Shown piece by piece: positions 52,448 to 61,103 of a DNA stretch of 64,000 bases (within the stretch, counting starts at the first letter, position 1; each line of letters begins with the position of its first letter). The notes beneath the pieces are model-generated. The model saw only the letters and a list, made by a program, of their open reading frames with translations, was not told the origin of the DNA and did no database searches. The position numbers were made by a program, and so were the translations under genes. The stretch covers positions 95,207 to 159,206 of the forward strand of contig DASZIG010000030.1 of NCBI GenBank assembly GCA_035949375.1, read 5' to 3'. This DNA comes from Gp13-AA77 sp035949375 (lineage in GTDB: Bacteria > Acidobacteriota > Terriglobia > UBA7540).

Positions 52448-53242
52448 AGCACCAACGACCCGACCCAGACGACATCTTCTTCCCTCGCTCAAAGTTGTAG
52501 CCCACGTGCACTGGCCCCTAATTTAGGAACCGGAATTTTCATTATGAGATTCGGTCCGTCCGTCAACGTACCACCTGACCATAAAATGCAGTGAGCCGCT
52601 CGCTCGGAGCGTGAAGGGGCCACTGAACTGGACGGTTTTGCCCCGTCTCAGCCTCAGCCTCCCAAAAACCGAAGCTGGCCCTCATTGGAGCGATTCCTCC
52701 GACACTCTTCCTCTTCCTCCTGCGTTCCCGCTGACATCCGCTCGTTCGCTGGGCCCTGTACCCGGTGGACAAGGGCAGCAACTCGATCCGGCGCAGCATG
52801 GATCCGGACAGGCGCCGCGTTAGGTGGCTCTCAGCGACTGGAAAGCCAGTAACAGCGCGCGATTCACCAGCCAGCGAGCGTCCCGTCTTCACCAGCCGCC
52901 GCGGTCTGCGTGACGGCCGTCCAGCCGTACCTGGAAAAACCGGTGAGACCGGTGAGGCGACCAGCCGCAGTGCTAACCGACCTCGATCCCGTCCCTTCAA
53001 GAGGGGAGGGAACTCGGCGCACCAAGTGAATTTCATCGAGTCGCTCAAGATCGCCAGGTATTTGTTCCCATTTCATCGTAACTGCTTTAATACCAGCGGC
53101 TTGACGCAGGACAAATGAGAGGCCCCAGCTGAATCAGGCACGAACGCCCACTTCTCTATACTAACCAAAACTGCGAAGCGATTCAAAGCCCCCTTCGCGG
53201 CACTGGGAGTGCCGGGCAAAATCAAAAGAAGGAGACCGGAAA
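52448..53242. other. Gap without a convincing gene
   Basis: Frames here are proline/arginine-rich and look non-coding. The right arm of the 24-bp inverted pair is at 52934-52957. A GGAG ribosome site at the end belongs to the next gene. Confidence 0.5.
52934..52957 (-). repeat. Right arm of a 24-bp inverted repeat pair
   Basis: The sequence 'gaaaaaccggtgagaccgg' plus 'tgagg' is the inverted counterpart of 51967-51990, 22 of 24 bases matching, about 970 bp apart. Inside it, 'ccggtgagaccggtgag' is itself a short direct repeat. Confidence 0.75.
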
Positions 53243-55045
53243 ATGGGAAATCGTAAGACACCACGGGGCGTAGCGCGGGACCTCCACGGGCTCGAGCCAG
53301 CCACCGCTATCCAAGAGAATCACCCCAGAGAGGCTCCTGATCCACCAGCGGACGCTTCTGGACCCTCATATTTCGTTCGACAGGCCTGCACCTACATGAA
53401 GAAGATGACGCCGCGGGGCTGGGAAACCAAGCGATTGGCAAACTTCGACGCGCGAATCGTGGAAGAGGTGACCCGGCACCACGGTGGGCAGGACCGGCTC
53501 GAAGTGGCGATTGAAGCAAAGCTCCAGGACGGCCGACAGCTCGCCCGAGTCCGCGTGACTCCCGGGCAACTGCGACACATGAACTTTGTGATCGAGAAAT
53601 GGGGGACCGCGGCGATCATCGAGCCTGGGATCGCTGCAAAGGATCACTTGCTGGCTGCCATTCAAACCCTATCGCCGAACCCGCGACAGCGCACGATCTA
53701 TGCGCACACCGGGTGGATCACCGACAGCGGCAAGTCCCTGTTCTTGATGCCTTCGGGAGCGCTCGGCCAAGACGGCTATGAAGTTGAGCTGGCAGAGGAT
53801 CTTGGTCGCTACTCTTTGCCGCGGAATATCGAGGACGCCAAGGACGCCATGAAGACTGGCCTGCGACTCCTGGACCTGGCGCCGGCGGTCGTGACGGTGC
53901 CACTCTTCGCCGGAGTATTTGCCGCGCCCCTGGCCAGTATCCTCGAGGTCGACTTTTCGCTCTGGCTTGTGGGTCCGACTGGCTCGTACAAATCGACTTT
54001 GGCCGCTCTTTTTCTCTCGCTTTTCGGCGATTTTGGCGCGTCCCATCTGCCCGCCAACTGGAGTTCCACGGCGAATTCTCTCGAGCTTCGTGCCTCGGCG
54101 CTCCGGGATCTCCCACTCGTTATAGACGACTATTGCCCGACTCGCATGGACGCGAGGGAGCTCGAGGCCAAGAGTGGTCGACTGCTTCGTGCGCAAGGAA
54201 ACCGTCAAGGCCGTGGCCGGCTAAACGCTGATTTGACGGAGCTGCCAGCATGCGCACCGAGTGGCGTGATCATCGTGACGGCCGAGCAGCGCCCCACCGC
54301 CCAAAGTATTCTCGCCCGGACTCTGACTCTCGAGGTTGACAAACGCGACGTCAACCTTACTGCGCTCACCGACGCGCAAGCCAGTGCCGGCCGGCTCAAA
54401 CACGCCACGGCCGGCTACCTTCAGTCGCTGGCGCTGCAAATGCCTGGGCTCACTGCCAGCTTGAAGCAGAGCTTACTCGAGACCCGGCGCAAGATGATGG
54501 CTCCGGGAGAGCACAGCCGGATGGCGGGAATCCGTGCCCAGCTGTGGACGTCTTTCGATGGCGTGCTCACGTACGCCCAGAAGATCGGCGCGCGCCCCCC
54601 TCGCGACATTGAAGAACTGCGAAAGGTGGGCGAACAGGCTCTCGAAAAAGTGACTCAGCAGCACGCCAAGCTCATTGGTTCGAACGCGCCTCTTCCGCGG
54701 TTCTTTCGCGTTTTGGCCGCGCTCCTGACCGCGAGAAGGGTCTTCTTGGCAGATGTGGACTGCGGCACGCGCGAGCGCATGATCGGATGGCACGACCGGG
54801 AATATTTGTACCTGATGCCGGACGCCGCCTACGCGGCCGTCGTCGGTTTCTGTCGCGAACAAAGCGACCCATACCCGCTCAGCCTGGCGGATTTGACGAA
54901 ACAACTCTCTCGAGACGGGCTGAGCGAGGCCGATCAGGATCGACACACAGCGACAAAGTGGATCGACGGCAAATCTCGTCGCGTTCTAAAGCTGCGCAGG
55001 GAGAAAGTCACAGAGCTTATCGAAGAGACGTTTCCCTTCGAGTGA
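53243..55045 (+). CDS. DUF927-like P-loop ATPase of a mobile element
   Basis: The 600-residue protein resembles DUF927 helicase/primase-associated ATPases of phages and integrative elements. Seen: 'RTIYAHTGWITDSGKSLFLM' (family region), Walker A 'LVGPTGSYKSTLAALFLSLF', 'NWSSTANSLELRASALRDLP' and Walker B-like 'LPLVIDDYCPT'. 'GVIIVTAEQRPTAQSILART' carries an arginine finger candidate. The C-terminal helical part ends 'LLKLRREKVTEL'-like. It is probably the element's replicative helicase or a capsid/packaging-linked ATPase; the first is more usual. A ribosome site (AAGGAGA) precedes ATG 53243. Confidence 0.78.
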   Translation: MGNRKTPRGVARDLHGLEPATAIQENHPREAPDPPADASGPSYFVRQACTYMKKMTPRGWETKRLANFDARIVEEVTRHHGGQDRLEVAIEAKLQDGRQLARVRVTPGQLRHMNFVIEKWGTAAIIEPGIAAKDHLLAAIQTLSPNPRQRTIYAHTGWITDSGKSLFLMPSGALGQDGYEVELAEDLGRYSLPRNIEDAKDAMKTGLRLLDLAPAVVTVPLFAGVFAAPLASILEVDFSLWLVGPTGSYKSTLAALFLSLFGDFGASHLPANWSSTANSLELRASALRDLPLVIDDYCPTRMDARELEAKSGRLLRAQGNRQGRGRLNADLTELPACAPSGVIIVTAEQRPTAQSILARTLTLEVDKRDVNLTALTDAQASAGRLKHATAGYLQSLALQMPGLTASLKQSLLETRRKMMAPGEHSRMAGIRAQLWTSFDGVLTYAQKIGARPPRDIEELRKVGEQALEKVTQQHAKLIGSNAPLPRFFRVLAALLTARRVFLADVDCGTRERMIGWHDREYLYLMPDAAYAAVVGFCREQSDPYPLSLADLTKQLSRDGLSEADQDRHTATKWIDGKSRRVLKLRREKVTELIEETFPFE

Positions 55046-55163
55046 CTTGCCTCTTGCGTTAAGAATGTGTGCTGCGCTGATGGAGGCAATCGCAGTGTCG
55101 AGATTCCGGCCTTGCGACCGCCACTCACCGCTTATGCAGCGGCTAAAATCGGAGCATCTTCCC

Positions 55164-55502
55164 ATGAGCAGATTTCTGACCGACTATATCGCGATGGGCT
55201 TTTCCAACATCGTAGTCCTGCAACACGAATACTTCGAGGACCGCGACGGGCGGGCGGACGATGAACTCGAAACGGTGGTGGCGCAGAAGGGCAGAGCGTA
55301 TGCGAAAGTCGCCGTTTCCCGCCGCAGATACCTTCCGTACAAAACAAGTACCTCGCTCTCAACAGACCCAATCACGAGGAGTGAATACGACGAGCTGTCG
55401 AGAGACAAATGCCGCATCGACACCCCGACAGCGCGACGCGACGCCAGGAAGGCGATTAGGCGACAGAGGCGATACGCCGAGCTAAAGCCTCAGAGACGTT
55501 GA
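55164..55502 (+). CDS. Hypothetical element protein
   Basis: The 112-residue product from ATG 55164, with GGAG 9 nt upstream, reads 'MSRFLTDYIAMGFSNIVVLQ' and ends in a basic tail ('ARKAIRRQRRYAELKPQRR'). I do not recognise a family. It lies on the same strand as the ATPase, 119 bp after it, and may share its transcript. Confidence 0.5.
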   Translation: MSRFLTDYIAMGFSNIVVLQHEYFEDRDGRADDELETVVAQKGRAYAKVAVSRRRYLPYKTSTSLSTDPITRSEYDELSRDKCRIDTPTARRDARKAIRRQRRYAELKPQRR

Positions 55503-55910
55503 CGGTGGTGTGGCTGCCCCGAACGCGTTCGTCCGCAGCAGGTTACAACGATTACCCGGAGCGCGCCATGGCGTGGGTGCGGCGATCGTGAATCCGGGTG
55601 GAGGATTCTGCAGCTGGAACCCTGCCGACGGGAACGAGCAAACGAGGACAAGAGTGGTTGCCACCCGGCCTCATACTTGGGTCCAACAGTGGGGTGCCGG
55701 AATCGGGCAGTTCACATGCGAGGAGAACACCGCCACCTCAAGCTCGTTCTCCAGCTGCAGGAATTCGGGCTGAGGAAGACGACAGCATCCCCTGGTGAAT
55801 ACCTCTTCTGAGCGCGTCGGACGTGCTGCTCACTGTGCCCGGCTAAGTGAGGCCACCGCCCTGATGCAACCAGCCCGGTCGTGCTATCGTTGGCTCAGTA
55901 GGGAGGGGCC
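55503..55910. other. Gap without a convincing gene
   Basis: Open frames of up to 87 codons exist but lack conserved motifs and ribosome sites. The ribosome site GGGAGGGG at the right end serves the next gene. Confidence 0.45.
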
Positions 55911-56249
55911 ATGTTATATAAACGCGGCCGTTACTTCTGGCTGAAATTCAAATGGCGCGGGAAGCTAATTCGCAAGTCGACCCGCGCCTCCGACTTGGAC
56001 ACCGCTCATCAGGTCGAGCGGAGGATTCGGGCTGCCTTGGCCAAGAGCTACGCTCGGACGGCTAAGGTTAAAGGCGACCCGCTTCTGTTCTCCCTTCTCT
56101 ACCAGGACCTGAGCACCGTCCGAAAGAAGAAGCGAGAGATGCGTGCAAAGGACGCCCTGCGTCTCAAAAGGCTTCGAGCTCAGGAGCAGGGTGATGCCGC
56201 ATTCCTCGGCTCGATGGGCATCGATCCCGAGCCGGAGAAGCCCGAATAG
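55911..56249 (+). CDS. Integrase arm-binding-domain-like small protein
   Basis: The 112-residue protein begins 'MLYKRGRYFWLKFKWRGKLI' and 'RKSTRASDLDTAHQVERRIR'. That is the three-stranded DNA-binding N-terminus of tyrosine integrases. It then diverges into a Lys/Arg-rich helix and stops without a catalytic domain. It is either a stand-alone DNA-binding protein of the element or the 5' end of a broken integrase whose 3' end may be the relic at 56702-56875. A strong ribosome site favours expression. Confidence 0.65.
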   Translation: MLYKRGRYFWLKFKWRGKLIRKSTRASDLDTAHQVERRIRAALAKSYARTAKVKGDPLLFSLLYQDLSTVRKKKREMRAKDALRLKRLRAQEQGDAAFLGSMGIDPEPEKPE

Positions 56250-56316
56250 GCCCTAGATTCGTGGGGGGCACACACCGGGGACACAGAGCGTGGGCACAGC
56301 GTGCCAAGAAGTGCCT

Positions 56317-56544
56317 TTAGAGCGGATTCCGTTGCCGCCGTTCACTGATCTCGTCCGCCTGCGGTGCTAGGCCTCCAGCTTTCTCACCTCCTTCAACACG
56401 CCCGCCGGCGCGCTCCATCAGGTCCGGGCGGTCCTTGATGTTAATGGAAACGATCCCCGTCTGAAGATCCATGCTGAGCACCGCGGTGCTCGCGGGGGAA
56501 CCAGCAAGAGTTTTGTCATCAGGTCTTCCCTCCGGCGCGGCCAT
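56317..56544 (-). CDS. Hypothetical protein (weak)
   Basis: This 75-residue frame contains a plausible protein-like segment ('STAVLSMDLQTGIVSINIKD'). It lies between two integrase-related pieces on the opposite strand. There is no recognisable family and no strong ribosome site. Confidence 0.28.
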   Translation of the reverse strand: MAAPEGRPDDKTLAGSPASTAVLSMDLQTGIVSINIKDRPDLMERAGGRVEGGEKAGGLAPQADEISERRQRNPL

Positions 56545-56701
56545 GAATACTGCCCGCGGCTGAATTCGCACAGCCAAGAACTGGTGGACCGGCCGATCGC
56601 TCCCCTCATGATGTATCTGCTAATTGAAAGCTATCTGGAGAGCTCTCCCGGATCGGTGCAGAAAATCGATCGGCCAGACGGGAGCAAGGGCCCGCAGAGC
56701 G

Positions 56702-56875
56702 CATCTCTACGCCCCGCTCTCTCCGCGCCACCACGCCACGCTGCTCCTGGACGCCGGCCTCGATATCCGCAAGCTTCAGGACCTCCTCGGCCACCCGCAC
56801 ATCACCACCACCCAGATTTACGACAAGCGCCGGCGGAGCACGTCTGAAAGTGCCAGCCACGATGTTCCGATTTGA
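56702..56875 (+). pseudogene. Relic of a tyrosine integrase C-terminus
   Basis: The segment 'PRHHATLLLDAGLDIRKLQD' and 'LLGHPHITTTQIYDKRRRST' is the end of a tyrosine recombinase catalytic domain, including the GHxxxxTTxxY motif with its nucleophile Tyr. The upstream catalytic part is absent and the RHxxA region is degraded. It marks a dead integrative element and a likely old boundary. Confidence 0.72.
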
Positions 56876-57142
56876 AGTCGTGTCTTGTCTCGAACCGGCC
56901 GCCCCGTAAGGGCCTTGGCGCTCAAGCTCGTAACCAGACTTGTGCAGAATTGCGGTCGGGCATGGAAAGCTGCTTGCAGTGATTCCTGAATCTGCTACAC
57001 TCAGATTGGGCCTGGGTTCCGCTCTCAAAGCGAAGCACCTTGAATGGCGCTCACCACAGCGTCCGAGCACCCCGGTGCTCACCAGCGACGCGTAGCACAT
57101 TCGCCCAGACCCACACCTTCGCATCAAAAAAGGAGTCCGTCG

Positions 57143-57386
57143 ATGCCGTATGTCTTAGTGATTCGGGAGCGCGGCTCCTCATGGGCTAGCAGAGAGCCAA
57201 TTGCTACGATTTATCCGACTCGGGAAGAAGCCCCAGGCGGAGCTCGTGAGCTATGTCCGGGAAATGTGGGATTCGAAAACGGATGAGGACTCGCCCGAAG
57301 ATGACGCTGAACTCGTCGGGCATTATTTTGACCATGTCCCCGAAGAATACCTCATCGCTGAGGCGGCCCAACCGACCTTGCCCTGA
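57143..57386 (+). pseudogene. Small protein gene with one-base frameshift
   Basis: The first half 'MPYVLVIRERGSSWASREPI' to 'YPTREEA' and the second half 'QAELVSYVREMWDSKTDEDS' are in different frames. They are joined at a run of four C (57231-57234), and removing one C fuses them into an 80-residue acidic protein. A good AGGAG ribosome site precedes ATG 57143. I do not recognise the family. It is either decayed or misread by one base. Confidence 0.6.
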
Positions 57387-57565
57387 ATGATCGGTGCAAC
57401 CCTTCAACACCTCCCGTTCCCCTCGGTGCGGGATTTTTTGTCCCGACAAGAATCGATCCCTGCCACTTCTCGTCTCTCGCGTGTGTTCGGACCGTCGCGT
57501 TGGTGATTTCACTCCCTAAAGGTTGCTTGGGCCTTGGCCGTCTCGAGCCTCCGATCGCCTCAGCA

Positions 57566-57805
57566 TCACCGACGAACCCGGATTGAGCGCATCAGGAAGG
57601 GCTTGTGCGTAATGTGGCAATCGAGTGCCTGCAGAGCCTGACCGCCATGGCCCGCGGAACCGCTCAGAACTCCCGCAGAAGCCTGTGCTTGCAACTTCTT
57701 AGCCAGATGAGGCATACTCTCCGCAATGTCGGTGAGCAATCGAATGATTGAGGCTCGCTTAGAGGCGTCGAGTTGGCTCTCATTAAATGCCGGGAGCGAA
57801 TTCAT
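57566..57805 (-). CDS. Hypothetical protein divergent from the methyltransferase gene (weak)
   Basis: The 79-residue frame starts 45 bp from the methyltransferase start, reading away from it ('MNSLPAFNESQLDASKRASI'). A short helical region follows. The position would suit a controller protein, but no DNA-binding motif is visible. Confidence 0.3.
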   Translation of the reverse strand: MNSLPAFNESQLDASKRASIIRLLTDIAESMPHLAKKLQAQASAGVLSGSAGHGGQALQALDCHITHKPFLMRSIRVRR

Positions 57806-57850
57806 CGATCCGCGTGGACAGCCTGTTCGTGAAGTCAGGGGTTCTATTTA

Positions 57851-59464
57851 ATGAAGGTATTGACCTGCATCGACCTTTTCTGCGGCTGCGGTGGTTTCAG
57901 TCTTGGCTTGGAGCGGGCGGGGTTCGCAGTGCTGGCTGCGATTGATTCAAACGAGGAGGCCGTCAAGGTTTTCCGCTGCAATTTCCCGAATGTCACACAC
58001 GTTTTGCACAAGGACCTGACACAGTTCCCGCCGCAAAAATTGGCCGACATAATCCAGGCCAATGAAGTCGACGTAGTTGTGGGAGGTCCCCCCTGCCAGG
58101 GTTTTTCAACTGTCCGGCGGCGTGATGGCACAAACAATGGCCCTCGTTTGGTGGAGGATAAGCGTCGTTTCCTTTACCAGGAATTTCTCGAGTATGTTCA
58201 GTTCTTTCGGCCGACCGTATTTGTCATGGAAAACGTACTGGGTCTTAGATCGGCCGACGGCGGAAAGTATTTCACGCGGGTTCAGCACGAGGCGAGGGCA
58301 AAGGGCTACCGCGTACACTCTCAGCTGGAAAAGGCTTCATCTCTCGGAGTCCCCCAGACACGTCAGCGCCAGCTAATCATCGGCACCCGACTTGATTGTC
58401 CCGACTATTTTCCGAGCGCACTTCAGCCTCCGCCGCGCGCGGTGAAGTCACCAACTCTTGGTGAAGCCATCTGCGACTTACCCCCGGTCCAAGCCGGTGG
58501 CGGCCAGGAGGAGACGGACTACGATATGAATCGTCGGCGTGCGCACGTCGCAAAGTACGGACGGCGATACCTCTACAAGACGTTGGAAGTCCATCGCGCC
58601 GCCAGACTCACAGCTCACCGCGCACGGCCCCACAGTGAGCGTGACCTCCGGGACTTCGCCAAGCTTCGGGAGGGCGAGCACTTCACCGCGGCAACGAAAC
58701 GGGGTGAAACATTTGAGTTTCCGTACGATAGGGAGAATTTCAGAGATCGCTACAAGCGACAGCATCGTAACGACGTCTGCACAACCATCCTCGCGCACTT
58801 GAGCAAAGACGGGCTCATGTTCATTCATCCCACCCAGAACCGATCCCTAACTCCGCGTGAGGCAGCGCGGGTGCAGAGCTTCCCTGACTGGTTTACATTT
58901 CCCGTTTCACGTATGCATCAGTTCCGAATGATAGGCAACGCGGTGCCCCCACTCGTCGCGGAGGCAGTAGGATTAGCAGTGAAATCGTACATTGAGAAAA
59001 CCTTGAGAAAAACCACGAGGTTCCGGTTTGGCCTGCGACCCCTGCCGGAGAATCAACACCAAGCTATTGAATGGCTCCTAGCGCTTGTCAGAGCCGCGGA
59101 GTCAAATTCCCTTCGACGGCTTCCAACCGACGAATTCCTACTCGGCTGGTATTCTGTTGCATTTCTCTATGGCGGCCTTCATCCTGACAGCGCGGCCGAC
59201 CACGGTTCGACTGTTTCATACGATGCTGAGCACGCCTCCGAAATCAGCGAGGCCGAACCGCGCCTTACCGCACCATATTATGTGCAGAGCGGTTGGCCGG
59301 TTATGCTTGCACCAGTAGCACGGGAGGCATGGCGGCGCTATGCAGCCGGGGAACTGAAAAGCGATGAATATTATTGCAGCGACGCTGCCATCGCCGGAAT
59401 GTGCTACCGAAATCGGGAACTAGCCCTTAAAGTCAGAAAAGGGCGAGAAGAGGTTATGATTTAG
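57851..59464 (+). CDS. DNA (cytosine-5-)-methyltransferase
   Basis: It methylates cytosine C5 in a DNA target site. All key C5-methylase motifs are present in 537 residues: I 'DLFCGCGGFSLGLERAGF', IV 'VGGPPCQGFSTVRRR' with the catalytic Cys, VI 'FVMENVLGL', VIII 'QTRQRQLIIGTR' and X 'FRMIGNAVPPLVAEAVG'. A C-terminal extension of about 140 residues has no familiar motif. It opens the restriction-like module: a GHKL ATPase gene follows after 130 bp, then Z1 and a DUF4420 fragment. It is intact while the downstream nuclease gene is truncated, so it may now act as an orphan methylase. Target sequence is unknown. Confidence 0.92.
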   Translation: MKVLTCIDLFCGCGGFSLGLERAGFAVLAAIDSNEEAVKVFRCNFPNVTHVLHKDLTQFPPQKLADIIQANEVDVVVGGPPCQGFSTVRRRDGTNNGPRLVEDKRRFLYQEFLEYVQFFRPTVFVMENVLGLRSADGGKYFTRVQHEARAKGYRVHSQLEKASSLGVPQTRQRQLIIGTRLDCPDYFPSALQPPPRAVKSPTLGEAICDLPPVQAGGGQEETDYDMNRRRAHVAKYGRRYLYKTLEVHRAARLTAHRARPHSERDLRDFAKLREGEHFTAATKRGETFEFPYDRENFRDRYKRQHRNDVCTTILAHLSKDGLMFIHPTQNRSLTPREAARVQSFPDWFTFPVSRMHQFRMIGNAVPPLVAEAVGLAVKSYIEKTLRKTTRFRFGLRPLPENQHQAIEWLLALVRAAESNSLRRLPTDEFLLGWYSVAFLYGGLHPDSAADHGSTVSYDAEHASEISEAEPRLTAPYYVQSGWPVMLAPVAREAWRRYAAGELKSDEYYCSDAAIAGMCYRNRELALKVRKGREEVMI

Positions 59465-59594
59465 CCAGAAGGATGAGCTTTGGGAGAGCGCCCTCCGTGT
59501 AGGTCAGTGCACTAATTGGGACTCTCGATTGGGAGGGCTGCACACTGTAGGCTGAGAGCCGACGAATCAGTATTTGGAATGGGGCATCGAGCAA

Positions 59595-61103
59595 ATGTCA
59601 GCGTCCATCCCAGCTGCGCCGCCGTCTGAGGCACAGGCCGAAATCTACCTGCCGCCTTCGGCAGCCGACCTGTTGGAGTCGATGCGTGCAATCGGATATT
59701 CCTTTTCGGCTGCCCTTGCCGACGTGATTGACAACAGTGTCTCGGCTGACGCGCATCGTGTCGAGGTGCACTTCTCGCCGTACGGGCGACCGTTCCTCGC
59801 GGTGCTCGATGACGGCTGGGGCATGTCTCCAAGTGATTTGACCGCCGCGATGCGGCACGGCAGCCGCAATCCGCGGCTGGCGCGGGAATCCAGCGATCTT
59901 GGCAGGTTCGGCCTTGGATTGAAGACCGCCTCGCTATCGCAGTGCAGGTGCTTGACGGTCGTCTCCCTGAGGGCGGGAGAATTGAGTGCCCGCTGCTGGG
60001 ACCTTGACCATATAGCTGCACGCCAAGACTGGATGCTGCTACAGCTGTCCAGCGCAGACATGAATACTTTGCCCCTCATAGATGAGTTGCGAGCACATGA
60101 TCACGGAACACTCGTCCTGTGGGAGCATTTCGACAGCCTTGTGGCCGATGGCACACCGCTTGAACGAGCGCTAGGAAACCGCGTTGACCTGGCTCGCGAC
60201 CACTTGGCGCTGGTCTTTCATCGGTTTCTTAACCCGCCTCTGGGTACACGACCAGTTGCGATTACAATCAACCGTAACCCACTGCCCACGATCGATCCAT
60301 TTCTGACGGCGCACAAGGCAACACAAACCTTACCAATCGAGGACTTCATCCTTGAGGGCGAACGGGTGACGGTCGCTCCATTCATCCTCCCTCACTTCTC
60401 TAAACTTAGCGACGCCGACCGAACTTTGGCGGGGGGTGAAGACGAGCTTCGGCGCAATCAGGGTTTCTACATCTACCGCAATCGGCGCCTGATCAGTTGG
60501 GGATCGTGGTTCAGGCTGGTCCGACAGGAGGAGTTGACCAAGCTCGCGCGAGTGCATGTCGACATCTCGAATCGCTTGGACCACCTCTGGCAACTCGATA
60601 TTAAGAAGTCCACGACCTATCCGCCGGAATCACTGCGTGAGGGGCTACGGCAGATCATTAATCGGATTACCGAGGGCAGCCGCCGCGTGTATACGTACCG
60701 TGGTCGCAAGGCGCCTGACGAAATCATCCACGCCTGGGAGCGGACAGTTGATCGGGATGGTGTCGCGTATCGAATTAATCGGGAACACCCGCTTATAGCG
60801 GCACTAGATGCCAATAGCTCAAACGACTTGCTGCATCTTTTCGGCGGGTTCCTGCGGCTTTTGGAGGATGCATTGCCCTTCGATGCGATCTATGCCGACA
60901 TGGCCTCAGAACTGCGACCACAAACTCGACATCCAGAAGACAATCAGTATGAAAGCCTGTTGGCACTGGCGCAAACAATCCTGGGGAGTCTCGGACGCGG
61001 TACGCCGGAGGGAGACCGATTTTTGACCGCATTGCCGACGATTGAGCCATTTTGCAATGCACCAGATTCGGCACAAGCTGTCCTTCGGGCCCTCAGCTTA
61101 TGA
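59595..61103 (+). CDS. GHKL-type ATPase (MORC/MutL-like) of a restriction-modification module
   Basis: The 502-residue protein has a Bergerat ATP-binding fold. The N-box is 'ALADVIDNSVSADAHRVEVH', the G1 box 'LDDGWGMSPSDL' and the G2 lid 'LGRFGLGLKTASLSQCRCLT'. A second (S5-like) domain includes 'NQGFYIYRNRRLISWGSWFR'. Prokaryotic MORC/MutL-like GHKL proteins are known neighbours of C5-methylases and Z1 proteins in restriction-type operons. There they are thought to load on or remodel DNA. It overlaps the Z1 gene by ATGA. ATG 59595 was preferred over 59574. Confidence 0.85.
   Translation: MSASIPAAPPSEAQAEIYLPPSAADLLESMRAIGYSFSAALADVIDNSVSADAHRVEVHFSPYGRPFLAVLDDGWGMSPSDLTAAMRHGSRNPRLARESSDLGRFGLGLKTASLSQCRCLTVVSLRAGELSARCWDLDHIAARQDWMLLQLSSADMNTLPLIDELRAHDHGTLVLWEHFDSLVADGTPLERALGNRVDLARDHLALVFHRFLNPPLGTRPVAITINRNPLPTIDPFLTAHKATQTLPIEDFILEGERVTVAPFILPHFSKLSDADRTLAGGEDELRRNQGFYIYRNRRLISWGSWFRLVRQEELTKLARVHVDISNRLDHLWQLDIKKSTTYPPESLREGLRQIINRITEGSRRVYTYRGRKAPDEIIHAWERTVDRDGVAYRINREHPLIAALDANSSNDLLHLFGGFLRLLEDALPFDAIYADMASELRPQTRHPEDNQYESLLALAQTILGSLGRGTPEGDRFLTALPTIEPFCNAPDSAQAVLRALSL

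Noticed and set aside
52563..53048. Minus-strand frame of 161 codons in the element gap.
   Set aside because: Arg/Pro/Ser-rich composition, no motif, no ribosome site. It looks like non-coding DNA read in a permissive frame.
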